Source of the DNA: Microbacterium testaceum | GTDB taxonomy: Bacteria; Actinomycetota; Actinomycetes; Actinomycetales; Microbacteriaceae | DNA: 64,000 nucleotides | NCBI RefSeq assembly: GCF_020781835.1 | Contig: NZ_JAJGNJ010000006.1 | Location: forward strand, 186,001 to 250,000 | Reading direction: 5' to 3' | Shown here: positions 7,382-17,023 of the stretch, in pieces | How positions within the stretch are numbered: position 1 is the stretch's first letter | Layout of the letters: every line of letters begins with the position of its first letter | Notes under the pieces: model-generated | The model's input: the letters and a program-made list of their open reading frames with translations, nothing else | What the model was told of the DNA's origin: nothing | The model's database searches: none | Program-made: the position numbers and the translations under genes

Positions 7382-10300
7382 TCACCCCCGGACAACGACC
7401 TCGTCGCCGACGTAGAACAACGTCACGTCGATGAGGTCGAACGGTATCCCGTGCTTGGCGTGGTATGCGTCGCGATAGAGCTCGAGCTGCAGCATCCGTG
7501 AGCGGCGCTCGGCATCCGTCGTCGGCGGACGACCGGTCTTCCAGTCGACGATCTCGTACCGGTCGCCGCGGCGGTAGACGGCATCCAGCTTGCAGATGAC
7601 GACGTGCGGGCGACCGTCCAGGCGGGTGGTGACGAAGTCGATCTCGGTCTCGACCTCGAGCGGCTGCAGACCTGCCCACTCGGACCGCTCGAAGATCTCG
7701 CGCAGCCGCGCGAGTTCGGCCGAGTCCGCAGCCGAGGCGCCGTCGTCCTCGTCGTCCCACAGCCCCGCATCGTCGAGCCCTGTTCCCGAGCCGACGATGC
7801 CCGACCGCTTCTCGACCCACGCGTGGAACAACGTTCCCAGCCGGGTCTGCCGGTACGGGCGTTCCGGAAGCGGCCGCCGCAACTCTTCCACCGCCCCGCC
7901 GTAGTCGGCGACGAAGTCCTTGAACTTCGAGGCGGGGATGCGGGTCGGGGCGGGCGTGTGCGTCGGGCGCAGGCGCGCCGCGCGCTCGGCCAGCAGCAGG
8001 TCGAGATCGGCATCCGGATCGGCGGGCGGCAGCCGTCGTGCCTCGGCGACCTCGTCGGCAGCGGCGCTCACGGCCGTGCGGCGGGCGCCGAGCGGGTCGA
8101 GCGGCCAGTGCAGCACGCGTCGCTCGCCGTCGTACGGATCGTCGCCGGGATCGTCGATGCCGAGGTCGATGCCGAGCGCCTCGGTCGCCTCGTCGAGGAA
8201 GACGCTCGGACGCCGCGGACGCTTCGTCCCCGACCAGCTCGAGCCCGACAACAACAGGTGGTCGCGCGCCCGGGTGAAGGCGACGTACGCCAGGCGACGA
8301 TCCTCGTCGAGCTGCCGAGCTCGGTTCGCCTCGACGAACGCGTCGATCGCGGCCTTGAGCTCTTGCTGCGTCTCCGCGCCGCGCCAGCCGAAGACCGGCA
8401 ACCACGCCGAGTCCCCGCGGAAGTCGGACGGGAGGATGCCGAAACCGAGCCACCCCTTGGTGTCCCGGGCGATCGAGGGCAGCTCGTCGGTGACGAGACG
8501 CACGACCGCCACGGCATCCCATTCGAGACCCTTCGACCCGTGGATCGTCAGCAGCTGGACGACGTCGTCTTCGGGCGGTTCCGTGCGCGGGGCGAACTCG
8601 TCGGCCTGCTCCGCGTGATCGAGCCACGCGAGCAGGCTCGTCACCGAACCCGACTCGTCCGCGGCGAGGAACCCTCGGATCTCGTCGACGAACGCACGCA
8701 ACTGCGCAGAGGCGATGCGAGCCGGTCCGCGCGATTCGTTCGCGGCGAGCTCGATGTCGAGCCGCAGCTCGGTCTCGATGAGCCGGATGAGTTCGGGGAT
8801 CGGCGCACCGATGTTGCGTCGCAGCCCGGCGAAGACGGCCCCCGCCTCGCGCAGACGCGCACGTCCCTCGGGGGTGATGTCGGTGAGCCAGCCGTGTCCG
8901 TCCGTCTGGCGCGCGACGAAGTCGAGCGCGTCGACGAGGGACGCCCGGTCGGCACCGGGGGTGGACCGCAGCCGGTCGACGACGTCCGGCGCGAGCGGCT
9001 GCAGCGCTGCGTCGTGGGTGGCGAGCCGTCGGGCGAGCTGGGCGAGGGCGCGCAGATCCGCGAGCCCGATCGACCACCGCGGTCCCGAGAGCAGACGGAT
9101 GAGCGCCGATCCCGCCTCCGGATCGCTGATCACACGCAGGGCGGACACGACGTCGACCACCTCGGGGGTGGTCAGCAGCCCACCGAGTCCGAGGATGCGG
9201 TGCGGGATGCCACGGCGTCCGAGCGCGTCGCCGAACCGCACCATGTGCTTCTTGCTGCGGAAGAGCACCGCACCGGTCGTTGCCTTACCCTCCGCCGCGC
9301 GGGTCGCCCGCACACCGGCGAACCACGCGGCGACGCGGTCGGCCTCCGTGTCGAGGTCGCGCTCGAAGAACGCCTCGACGACCCCCGCGGGCGCGCCGGG
9401 GCGTGATCGCAGTTCCTCCACCGCGACGGGCGAGCGAGGTGCGAGCGGCGCGAGCACCGCGTTCGCGGCCGCCAGCACGCTCCCACTGTTGCGCCAGCTC
9501 GTCAGGAGCGAGAACCTCTGGCATCCGCCGTCGGGCGCGAAGGCAGCCGGGAACCCGCCGAGATTGCCGGCGCTCGCACCGCGCCAGGCGTAGATCGCCT
9601 GGTGCGGGTCGCCGACGGCCATGACGCCGGTCCGGGCGAACAGTGTCGAGAGCAGATCGGTCTGCACGACGGAGGTGTCCTGGTACTCGTCGAGCAGCAC
9701 GACGCGATAGCGCGACCGCAGTTCCTCGACCACCGCGGGATGCTCACGCACGATCCGCAGGGCCCCGGCGACCTGGTCGGCGAAGTCCATCACCCCCAGC
9801 CGCGCCTTCTCGCGGTCATAGTCCGCCGCCAGCGCGGCGAGCATTCCGAGGGCCGAGACGCGGGATGCCGCCTCGGACACGTCCTTGTAGACGCTCACGC
9901 GCGCCGAGGTCGACGGGCGCTCCACGATGCGGCCGAACTCGTCGGGGAACGCGGCGAGACGATCGAGGTCGACGAGGTTGTCGACGCTGTCGCGAGCGAT
10001 GCGCAGCGCCGCGTCGATCAGCGTCCGCGGCGATTCCTGCCGCTCCTCCAAGCGCGGGTCGTCGGAGGTGAACACGACGCGTCGCATGAGCAGCCATGCC
10101 GCTGACTCCGACAGCACGGCGGACTCCGAGTCCCGCCCGATGCGCAGACCATGCTCGCGCACGATGGCGTCGGCGAAGCTGTTGTAGGTCGACACCGTGG
10201 GGCGGTGCAGAAGCTGATCGTCGTCGCCCGCCCCGTCGGGTGAGACCGCGTATTCGAGGGCCAGGGCGTCCAGGACCCGTCGACGCTCCGCGTCGCTGCG

Positions 10301-10669
10301 GGCTGCCTCGAGCTGCGCGAGGTCGGCGAACACGGCGAGACGCCCCGCCGCGTGCAGCTCGGGGAGCACCGGGAGCAGACCGCGGACCTCGAACTCCGAC
10401 AGCCGGTGCAGGCGGCGGTGGATGCGTTCGGCCAACTCCCCCGCGGCCTTCCGCGTGAAGGTGAGCCCGAGGACCTCGTCGCGACGGACGATCCCATTTC
10501 CCACGAGCCACACGACGCGGCCTGCCATCGTCTCGGTCTTGCCGCTCCCGGCCCCGGCCACGACGAGAGCGGGCGAGAGCGGGGCCTCGATGACCGCCGT
10601 CTGTTCGGGCGTGGGCGGGAACTGGCCGAGGGCGGCCGCGATCGTGGCGGCCGACAGCGTCGCCGTCAC
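7382..10669 (-). CDS. adnB: AdnB-like helicase-nuclease subunit
   Basis: 1095 residues from GTG 10669. N-terminal UvrD-like motor with GAGSGKT (39-45), TFTRKAAGELAERI, LDEYQDTS, GDPHQAIYAWRGA, LLTSWRNS and VAFTRARDH; C-terminal RecB-type nuclease with the paired acidic residues Asp1029 and Asp1042 and DWKTGRPP. AdnAB is the actinobacterial heterodimer that resects double-strand breaks in place of RecBCD (established for mycobacteria). All motor motifs are intact, consistent with AdnB as the main translocase. The start overlaps the stop of adnA (GTGA), so the two subunits are translationally coupled. Assignment to B rather than A rests on gene order as I recall it from Mycobacterium tuberculosis. 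Confidence 0.92.
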   Translation of the reverse strand: MTATLSAATIAAALGQFPPTPEQTAVIEAPLSPALVVAGAGSGKTETMAGRVVWLVGNGIVRRDEVLGLTFTRKAAGELAERIHRRLHRLSEFEVRGLLPVLPELHAAGRLAVFADLAQLEAARSDAERRRVLDALALEYAVSPDGAGDDDQLLHRPTVSTYNSFADAIVREHGLRIGRDSESAVLSESAAWLLMRRVVFTSDDPRLEERQESPRTLIDAALRIARDSVDNLVDLDRLAAFPDEFGRIVERPSTSARVSVYKDVSEAASRVSALGMLAALAADYDREKARLGVMDFADQVAGALRIVREHPAVVEELRSRYRVVLLDEYQDTSVVQTDLLSTLFARTGVMAVGDPHQAIYAWRGASAGNLGGFPAAFAPDGGCQRFSLLTSWRNSGSVLAAANAVLAPLAPRSPVAVEELRSRPGAPAGVVEAFFERDLDTEADRVAAWFAGVRATRAAEGKATTGAVLFRSKKHMVRFGDALGRRGIPHRILGLGGLLTTPEVVDVVSALRVISDPEAGSALIRLLSGPRWSIGLADLRALAQLARRLATHDAALQPLAPDVVDRLRSTPGADRASLVDALDFVARQTDGHGWLTDITPEGRARLREAGAVFAGLRRNIGAPIPELIRLIETELRLDIELAANESRGPARIASAQLRAFVDEIRGFLAADESGSVTSLLAWLDHAEQADEFAPRTEPPEDDVVQLLTIHGSKGLEWDAVAVVRLVTDELPSIARDTKGWLGFGILPSDFRGDSAWLPVFGWRGAETQQELKAAIDAFVEANRARQLDEDRRLAYVAFTRARDHLLLSGSSWSGTKRPRRPSVFLDEATEALGIDLGIDDPGDDPYDGERRVLHWPLDPLGARRTAVSAAADEVAEARRLPPADPDADLDLLLAERAARLRPTHTPAPTRIPASKFKDFVADYGGAVEELRRPLPERPYRQTRLGTLFHAWVEKRSGIVGSGTGLDDAGLWDDEDDGASAADSAELARLREIFERSEWAGLQPLEVETEIDFVTTRLDGRPHVVICKLDAVYRRGDRYEIVDWKTGRPPTTDAERRSRMLQLELYRDAYHAKHGIPFDLIDVTLFYVGDEVVVRG

Positions 10670-13600
10670 GACGCGCTCACCGCCGAGATCGTGTGGATCC
10701 GGCAGAGCCCGAACGAGAACTCGTCGCGGCAGTGCACTTCGTAGGGCGCCGCGAACCGGTGCCCTCGCATCACGCCGACGGCGCGCTGCACACGCTCGAC
10801 GAACAGCGCACGCGCCTCGTCGTCGAACGGCGCCTGGTGCGGCTCGGCGTAGTCTTTGGTCGCGGCGGTCGGGCGCAGGACCAGCAGTTTCGCCCCACCC
10901 GGCGGCATCCCGGCGACCTGCTCGATCGCGCCGGAGGCGAAAGCCAGCTGGTAGGCCGCGAGCTGCGGATTGTCGGCGACCTTGGCGTCGGTCTGCGGCT
11001 CGTTCTTCCCCGTCTTGAGGTCGACGATGACCACCTCGCCGCTCGCGGTGACCTCGACCCGGTCGATGTCGCCGCTCAGGACGGCACCGTGCTCCACCGC
11101 GTCGTCGACGGCGATCGCGACCTCGAAGTGCCGCTCGGCCCCCACGAGTCGCCCGCCGGCGTCGTCGAAACGGCGCAGATAGGCGGCGAGTCGACGGACC
11201 AGCTCCCGCGCACGCACGCGTTCTGCGCGCTCACGCCAGGCGGCGTCGAAGACGAGCTCGCCCCAGCGCTCCTCGACGACCGCCCACAGGGCGTCCTCGG
11301 TCCCGGTGGAGGCTGTCTCGAGCGCTGCGTGGATGATCGTCCCGATACCCGCCGTGGTCCCGCTGCGATCACCGCCCAGGTCGCCGATGACCCAGTCCAG
11401 TTCGCACTGCTCGAGCGCGTGCAGACGCGAGGGGGACACCCGGACGTCTTCGCGCTCGAGGTCGCGCAGCGGCGCTGTGGAGCTCGGCGCTGCCACGCCG
11501 TACCACTGCTCGGGCGCGGCACCGGCGACGTCGGCGGCCGCGAGCAGAGCGAGCTGTCCGGCGGCGTGGCGACGCTCTCGGGCCGGGGTGCGGGGCGACG
11601 TGAGCGTTCGGCGGTGACGCGCCACGAGACCGCGCAACGACAGCGGGTGCTCGGGCACCGACGACGCCGGCTCGGGTGTGGGCAGCATCTCGAAGAGGAC
11701 GCTCGGTCCGGTGTCGTCGTCATCGACGGCCGTGACGATCAGCCGCGCATGCGCGCGCGAGACGGCCCGCACGAAGAGCCGCAGCTCGTCGTGCATCGCG
11801 GCGCGACGCCGGTCGAGCGTGCCCGCGGCGGGAAGGTCGGGGAACTGCAGCGCATCGGCGAGTCGCCACGTCTCGAGGAGCCCTCCGCGCAGACGCGTGT
11901 TCGGCCAGACCCCCTCTTGCACGCCGGCCACGACCACGGTGTCGAAAGCCGTACCGGCCGCGGCCGCCGGGGTCAACACCCGAACGGTGTCGACGACGGC
12001 GGGCTGCTCGATGCGGTCTTCGGCGACATCGCTGTCGACGACCGACCGAAGGAAGACGGCGGCCTCGCCGTCGGGCTCGCGCTCGGTGAACCGTTTCGCG
12101 GCCTGGAACAGCGCCACGATCGCGTCGAGGTCGCGGTCGGCCTGCTCCGCCAGCGGACCGTGTCCGCGCGAAGCCTCACGCCACGGCCGGGACAGCCCGC
12201 TGCGTTCCCATGCGGTCCACAGCAGTTCGTGGGCCGTCGCGCGCCGATCGGCCTGCGCCCGCAGCGCCGCGAGGGTCTCACCCAGCCGCGTCGCCCGCCG
12301 GGCCTCGCGCGTGTCGATCGTCTCGAATTCGAGCGGATGCCGCAGGCCCGAGGCCAGCAGCTCGGCGGCCGATCGGGTCCCGCCCGCGGCGAGCTCCTCC
12401 TGACGCAGCGCCGCGCGCAGGCGTCGCAACTCGATGGGGTCGAGTCCGCCGTAGGTGCCGAGGAGTGCATCGAGGACGGCATCCGGCGTCCAGGTGTCGG
12501 GATCGCGCATGCCGAGTTCGACCAGGGCGACGAGATCGCGGACGGGGCGCTGTACACCGAGCGCAAGGCCGGGGCCGCTGGCGCGCGCCGGCACCTCGCG
12601 GGCCGCCAGCTCGGCCTCGAGCGAGGCCACCTGGCGGGAATCGTGTGCGATCACGGCGCAGGAGCTCCACGGCACGCCGTCGAGCACGTGGCGCTCGCGC
12701 AGCAGGCGGGCGATGGCGTCGGCCTCTTCGGCGGGGGAACGCAGAAGGAACGTACGCACCGACCCTTCGGGAGCGGCGCCGACCGGGGCGCGGCGGTGCG
12801 CCACGACGCCGGCAGCGCCGATCCTCGCCGCGACGGAGCGCACGAGATCGATCTGCTCGGCCGTCCCCCGATGCGGATCGCCGAGCGCCACCGGGCCGCC
12901 GAGTTCGGCGGCGAGGCGCGCGAAGTTCTCGGGGGTGGCGCCGCGGAACGCACCCGAGCCCACGTCGGGATCGCCGAACGCGACCACGCCGATCCCCCGC
13001 TCCCGACACGCGCGCAGCAGATCGATTCCGCCCGACGTGAGCTCTTGCGCGTCGTCCACGAGGATGCAACGGATCGAGGCGAAGCGGCCGAGCAGTTCGC
13101 GATCGACCGCCGCCTCGTCGAGCACCGCCACGGCCTCGCGCACGAGGTCGGCCGCGTCGCGGTGGGCGCCGCGCATCTCGGCGCGAACGGCGCGGTACTC
13201 GGCGGCGAACGAGCCGACCGCGGCCCAGACCGGGACACCGTGCCGCTCCGCCAGAGCGGCGAGGTCGTCGGGCGCGATCCCGAGGTCGGTGCACTCGGCG
13301 AGGAAGGCGCGGAGGTCGCCCCGGAAGCCGCGCGTCGCCCGGATGGACGGCCCGAGCCACTCGGGCCACCGGGACCGCCCCTCGACCTCGTCGAGCGCAT
13401 CGCCCTCGAGGAGCTCCCGGATGATCTGGTCTTCATCGCCCCCGGTGAGCAGCTGCGGCGGCTCGGCGCCGCGCCGCACCTCGGCACCACGAACGATCTG
13501 GAACGCGAACGATGCCACGGACCGCGCCAACGCCCCTGCCGTGGCGCGACCGACCGCGAGCGCGAGGGGATCGCGCAACGCGGTCGCCGCCGGCCGCGTC

Positions 13601-13881
13601 GGCGTCAGCACCAGAACGTGGTCGGGGTCGACGCCACCCGCGACGAGCGCTCGCGCGCGCGCGAGCAACGTCGATGTCTTCCCCGACCCGGGCGCTCCCA
13701 CGACGGTCCCGCTGGTCTCGGCGGCCCACTCGACCACGATGCGCTGCTCGGCATCGAGTTCGACCGACTCGAGGGGCCGCGCCGCCCACCGGTCGGCAAC
13801 GCCCGGACGGACGGATTCTGCGCCGATGCCCGGCACCGAGCCGCCCCCGCGGGGGACGGTGACGGCATCCGGAATTCCCAT
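10666..13881 (-). CDS. adnA: AdnA-like helicase-nuclease subunit
   Basis: 1071 residues from ATG 13881. UvrD-like motor with Walker A GAPGSGKT (62-69), a motif II-like LVDDAQEL and GDPDVGSGAFRGA; the C-terminal nuclease has GDIDRVEV, VDLKTGK (Asp954) and QLAAYQLA. The motor is more divergent than AdnB: motif II reads DDAQ rather than DEYQ, in line with the weaker ATPase role described for AdnA. The open frame reaches 14097, but that start would run antisense through DUF3107 and its ribosome site, so 13881 or a nearby GTG is more likely. It is divergent from DUF3107. Confidence 0.88.
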   Translation of the reverse strand: MGIPDAVTVPRGGGSVPGIGAESVRPGVADRWAARPLESVELDAEQRIVVEWAAETSGTVVGAPGSGKTSTLLARARALVAGGVDPDHVLVLTPTRPAATALRDPLALAVGRATAGALARSVASFAFQIVRGAEVRRGAEPPQLLTGGDEDQIIRELLEGDALDEVEGRSRWPEWLGPSIRATRGFRGDLRAFLAECTDLGIAPDDLAALAERHGVPVWAAVGSFAAEYRAVRAEMRGAHRDAADLVREAVAVLDEAAVDRELLGRFASIRCILVDDAQELTSGGIDLLRACRERGIGVVAFGDPDVGSGAFRGATPENFARLAAELGGPVALGDPHRGTAEQIDLVRSVAARIGAAGVVAHRRAPVGAAPEGSVRTFLLRSPAEEADAIARLLRERHVLDGVPWSSCAVIAHDSRQVASLEAELAAREVPARASGPGLALGVQRPVRDLVALVELGMRDPDTWTPDAVLDALLGTYGGLDPIELRRLRAALRQEELAAGGTRSAAELLASGLRHPLEFETIDTREARRATRLGETLAALRAQADRRATAHELLWTAWERSGLSRPWREASRGHGPLAEQADRDLDAIVALFQAAKRFTEREPDGEAAVFLRSVVDSDVAEDRIEQPAVVDTVRVLTPAAAAGTAFDTVVVAGVQEGVWPNTRLRGGLLETWRLADALQFPDLPAAGTLDRRRAAMHDELRLFVRAVSRAHARLIVTAVDDDDTGPSVLFEMLPTPEPASSVPEHPLSLRGLVARHRRTLTSPRTPARERRHAAGQLALLAAADVAGAAPEQWYGVAAPSSTAPLRDLEREDVRVSPSRLHALEQCELDWVIGDLGGDRSGTTAGIGTIIHAALETASTGTEDALWAVVEERWGELVFDAAWRERAERVRARELVRRLAAYLRRFDDAGGRLVGAERHFEVAIAVDDAVEHGAVLSGDIDRVEVTASGEVVIVDLKTGKNEPQTDAKVADNPQLAAYQLAFASGAIEQVAGMPPGGAKLLVLRPTAATKDYAEPHQAPFDDEARALFVERVQRAVGVMRGHRFAAPYEVHCRDEFSFGLCRIHTISAVSAS

Positions 13882-14041
13882 GCCCACCACGCTAGCCGCG
13901 GCCTCCGACACGGGCTCGACGACCCGCCCCGTTCGCCGTGCGCGAAGCGGGGCTGCGGGCGCGGAGCCCCCCTCCGGAGGTGTCGTAGAGTCGGAACATC
14001 GCGCCGGGTGGACCGAGAAGCCCGGGCGGAAAGGACGCATC

Positions 14042-14266
14042 GTGGAGATCCGCATCGGCATCACCAACACCGGCCGCGAGCTGAACTTCGAGACCAACGA
14101 GGCCTCGGATGCCGTGAAGTCGTCGATCGCCGCTGCGCTCGACCAGTCCGCCAGTCACGTCACCTTCACCGACGTCAAGGGCAACTCCTACATCGTCCCC
14201 ACGGCGAACCTCGCCTTCGTCGAGCTGGGCACCGAGGAAGCCCGCCGCGTCGGCTTCGTCGCCTGA
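14042..14266 (+). CDS. DUF3107 family small protein
   Basis: 74 residues from GTG 14042 with a good GGAAAGGA site. The sequence (EIRIGITNT start, GFVA end) matches the short actinobacterial DUF3107 family, known in M. tuberculosis as TB9.4. It has no catalytic motif, signal or membrane helix; the alternating hydrophobic pattern suggests a small alpha/beta domain. It is divergent from adnA and 10 bases ahead of a small membrane-protein gene, probably in one transcript. The family is nearly universal in actinobacteria but I know of no assigned function. Confidence 0.9.
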   Translation: MEIRIGITNTGRELNFETNEASDAVKSSIAAALDQSASHVTFTDVKGNSYIVPTANLAFVELGTEEARRVGFVA

Positions 14267-14276
14267 CGGCACGGCC

Positions 14277-14564
14277 GTGCAGATCCTCCTCGGACTGATC
14301 CTCGGCGCGGTCGTCGGACTCGCGGCGCACTTCGCGCTCGGCCACCGCGACCTCCGCGGCGCCGCGCTCGCGCCGTTGGCCGGGGCCGCGGCATCCGCGG
14401 TCGTCTGGACGGCAGCGACGTGGGCCGGACTCGGCGTCGACTCGCCGATCCTGTGGATCGTGGCCGTTCTGGCGCCCGCTGCCACCACGTTCGCTCTGGT
14501 GCCGCTGCTCTCGCGCGTACGCCAGCGCGCCGACGCCGAAGAGCGCGCCCGCCGGGGCATCTGA
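14277..14564 (+). CDS. Small conserved membrane protein, unknown function
   Basis: 95 residues from GTG 14277. Three hydrophobic segments (about 3-18, 29-50 and 57-77) and a positively charged C-terminal tail indicate a small inner-membrane protein with three helices. It follows DUF3107 by 10 bases, probably in the same operon, and converges on the ferritin-like gene. No family motif recognised. Confidence 0.7.
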   Translation: MQILLGLILGAVVGLAAHFALGHRDLRGAALAPLAGAAASAVVWTAATWAGLGVDSPILWIVAVLAPAATTFALVPLLSRVRQRADAEERARRGI

Positions 14565-14597
14565 CCGACGCCGCCTCACGGGCCGTAGGGCTTCGCG

Positions 14598-15311
14598 TCA
14601 GGCCGCGAGCCCCATGGCATCCATTCGGCGCGCGTGAGCGCCCATGAGCTCGGTGAACACGGGCTCGACCTTGGCCTCTTCGTCGCGGTCGAGGCGAGGG
14701 TGCGCCAACGCCGCCCGAGCCACCAGCAGGGTGTCGCCGACGAGCCGCCGGCCCCACAGGGCGAGCAGCCATCGCCACTCCTCGTCGCTCGCGATCGTGG
14801 CGCCGAGGATCTCGACGATGGCTTGACGATCGTCGTCGGCCTGGAGGATCCGCGCCACACGGCGACCGGTGTCGCCGTAGCTCGACGACAGCGCCAGGTA
14901 GAAGTCGTCCAGCATGCCCGCCGTGATGTGCACGGACAGCATCGTCTCCTGCGGCCGCACACCGTGGGTGTTGCGGCGGAACGCGTCGAGCGACTCGCGG
15001 AACGGAAGCATGAGCTGCGTCGGGTCGGCCCCCCGCTCGCGGATGACCGCCACGATCTCCTGGTGCTTGATGAGCGCGGCACCCGCGGCGCGCGAGAGCG
15101 ACTCCTTCTCGGCGAGTTCGGGCGTGGACGCGATCAGCTCGCTGAGCGTCTCGAAGAATCCGAGCTGCAGATACGCCGCCTGCCCGAGGAACGTCTCGAT
15201 ATCCGGGGCGAGTTCGGCGAAGTCCACGCGCATCGCGTCACCGAGGTCTCCGCGCGAACGCAACTGCAGCGTGCGACCGACCGGCCTGCGACGACGGAAC
15301 CACTCGAACAC
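14598..15311 (-). CDS. Ferritin-like fold protein (putative hydroxylase-like)
   Basis: 237 residues from GTG 15311. The protein is almost all helical. Acidic and His residues are placed as in ferritin-like diiron proteins, for example GFFETLSELI and ALIKHQEIVAVI, then a later helix with SDEEWRWLL. Actinobacterial genomes carry it beside the RhlE-type helicase; it is annotated as a ferritin-like-fold protein, related to tRNA hydroxylase MiaE-type folds. The exact reaction is unknown. The frame stays open far upstream on the minus strand through the helicase gene, so the start is set by the gap between the two divergent genes; ribosome site weak. Confidence 0.75.
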   Translation of the reverse strand: MFEWFRRRRPVGRTLQLRSRGDLGDAMRVDFAELAPDIETFLGQAAYLQLGFFETLSELIASTPELAEKESLSRAAGAALIKHQEIVAVIRERGADPTQLMLPFRESLDAFRRNTHGVRPQETMLSVHITAGMLDDFYLALSSSYGDTGRRVARILQADDDRQAIVEILGATIASDEEWRWLLALWGRRLVGDTLLVARAALAHPRLDRDEEAKVEPVFTELMGAHARRMDAMGLAA

Positions 15312-15461
15312 GCTGTACAGCCTAGGCGTCGGACCCCCGAAACACGTGCCGGGTAGAGTGGACTCGCCCCGGCGACGGATCGGGGCCCCGCGCCTGTGGA
15401 CGAGTGGAGGGCGTGGATCCGACTCCCCAGGCGGTCTCTCACCGCCGGAACAGGCACGCTC

Positions 15462-16919
15462 ATGACGACTTTCGCCGAGCTCGGCGTCGATCAGGACATC
15501 GTCGATGCCCTGGCATCCAAGGGCATCGTCGATGCCTTCCCGATCCAGGAGCAGACCATCCCGCTGGGCCTGCCCGGTCAGGACATCATCGGCCAGGCCA
15601 AGACCGGAACGGGCAAGACGTTCGGCTTCGGCATCCCCGTGGTCCAGCGCCTCGGACCCACCCCCGAGCCGGGTGTGAAGGCGCTCATCGTGGTGCCCAC
15701 GCGCGAGCTGGCCGTCCAGGTCTACGAGGACATGGACATGCTGACCCAGAACCGCGCGACGAGCGTCGTGGCGATCTACGGCGGCAAGGCCTATGAGGGC
15801 CAGATCGATCAGCTCAAGGCCGGCGCGCAGATCGTCGTCGGCACGCCCGGACGCCTGATCGACCTGAACAACCAGCGACTGCTCGATCTGTCGGGCGCGG
15901 TCGAGGTCGTGCTCGACGAAGCGGACAAGATGCTCGACCTCGGCTTCCTCGCCGACATCGAGAAGATCTTCCAGAAGGTCCCCGCCATCCGCCATACGCA
16001 GCTGTTCTCGGCGACCATGCCGGGGCCCATCGTCGCGCTGGCCCGACGCTTCATGTCCAACCCCATCCACATGCGGGCGAACGACCCCGACGAGGGCCTC
16101 ACGCAGGCCAACATCAAGCACCTCGTCTACCGCGCGCACTCGCTCGACAAGGACGAGGTCATCGCCCGCATCCTGCAGGCCGAGGGCCGCGGCAAGACCG
16201 TCATCTTCACCCGCACCAAGCGGGCCGCGCAGAAGCTCGTCGACGAGCTGAACGACCGCGGCTTCAACGCCGCCGCCGTGCACGGCGATATGAGCCAGGA
16301 GTCCCGCGAGCGCTCGATGGCCGCGTTCAAGGCGGGCAAGCGCGACGTGCTGATCGCCACCGATGTCGCCGCGCGCGGCATCGACGTCAATGACGTCACG
16401 CACGTCATCAACCACACGATCCCCGACGACGAGAAGACCTACCTGCACCGCGCCGGGCGTACCGGCCGCGCGGGCAAGACGGGCATCGCGGTGACGTTCG
16501 TGGACTGGGACGACCTGCACAAGTGGGCGCTCATCAACCGCGCCCTGGAGTTCGGCCAGCCCGAGCCGATCGAGACGTACTCGTCGAGCCCGCACCTGTA
16601 CACCGACCTCGACATCCCCGAGGGCACGAAGGGCCGCCTGGTCACCGCCCCCAAGGCGGCGCAGGCCCCCAAGGCGGAGAAGTCCGAAGGCACGGATGCC
16701 GGCGGCGAGGGCGCTGCGCGGCGTCGCCGCCGTCGTCGCGGCGGCTCGGCCGCGGCGTCCGGCGGTGAGCAGGGCTCGACCGCCGCGCCGCGCGGCGAGG
16801 GCGCAGGCACGCACGACGGCGGGGGCAGCGAGCACCACGACGGCAACGCGGCCCCCCGTCGCCGTCGCCGTCGCCGCAGCAGCGGATCGGGTGGCGGCTC
16901 GACCGCTCCGGTCGCCTGA
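15462..16919 (+). CDS. DEAD-box ATP-dependent RNA helicase
   Basis: 485 residues from ATG 15462. Motifs in order: Q motif near FPIQEQTIPLGLPG, Walker A AKTGTGKT (46-53), PTRELAVQ, GG, TPGR, VLDEADKMLDLGF, SAT, then helicase-C motifs VIFTRTK, DVAARGID and YLHRAGRTGRAG. The last 80 residues are Arg/Gly/Ser-rich, the usual RNA-binding tail. It unwinds structured RNA in ribosome assembly, decay or cold adaptation (family knowledge; RhlE/CsdA-like). It is divergent from the ferritin-like gene and closed by the hairpin at 16937-16966. Confidence 0.93.
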   Translation: MTTFAELGVDQDIVDALASKGIVDAFPIQEQTIPLGLPGQDIIGQAKTGTGKTFGFGIPVVQRLGPTPEPGVKALIVVPTRELAVQVYEDMDMLTQNRATSVVAIYGGKAYEGQIDQLKAGAQIVVGTPGRLIDLNNQRLLDLSGAVEVVLDEADKMLDLGFLADIEKIFQKVPAIRHTQLFSATMPGPIVALARRFMSNPIHMRANDPDEGLTQANIKHLVYRAHSLDKDEVIARILQAEGRGKTVIFTRTKRAAQKLVDELNDRGFNAAAVHGDMSQESRERSMAAFKAGKRDVLIATDVAARGIDVNDVTHVINHTIPDDEKTYLHRAGRTGRAGKTGIAVTFVDWDDLHKWALINRALEFGQPEPIETYSSSPHLYTDLDIPEGTKGRLVTAPKAAQAPKAEKSEGTDAGGEGAARRRRRRRGGSAAASGGEQGSTAAPRGEGAGTHDGGGSEHHDGNAAPRRRRRRRSSGSGGGSTAPVA

Positions 16920-16936
16920 TCCGACAGCGTTCTTCC

Positions 16937-16966
16937 GGCGCCGCCCCTCGATCCAGGGGCGGCGCC
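16937..16966 (+). terminator. Terminator after DEAD-box helicase
   Basis: A perfect 12-bp stem (16937-16948 with 16955-16966) and a 6-nt loop, 18 bases behind the stop codon. It may also serve the convergent PHP gene ending at 17024. Confidence 0.75.
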
Positions 16967-17023
16967 GTCGTCGTCGGCCCCGACACCGCACCGCTCTCCC
17001 CGGTGCGGCGCATCGCCGCCGGT

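Noticed and set aside
10693..14298. A 1201-codon plus-strand open frame
   Set aside because: Lies opposite adnA and has Arg/Gly/His-rich low-complexity translation with no motifs.
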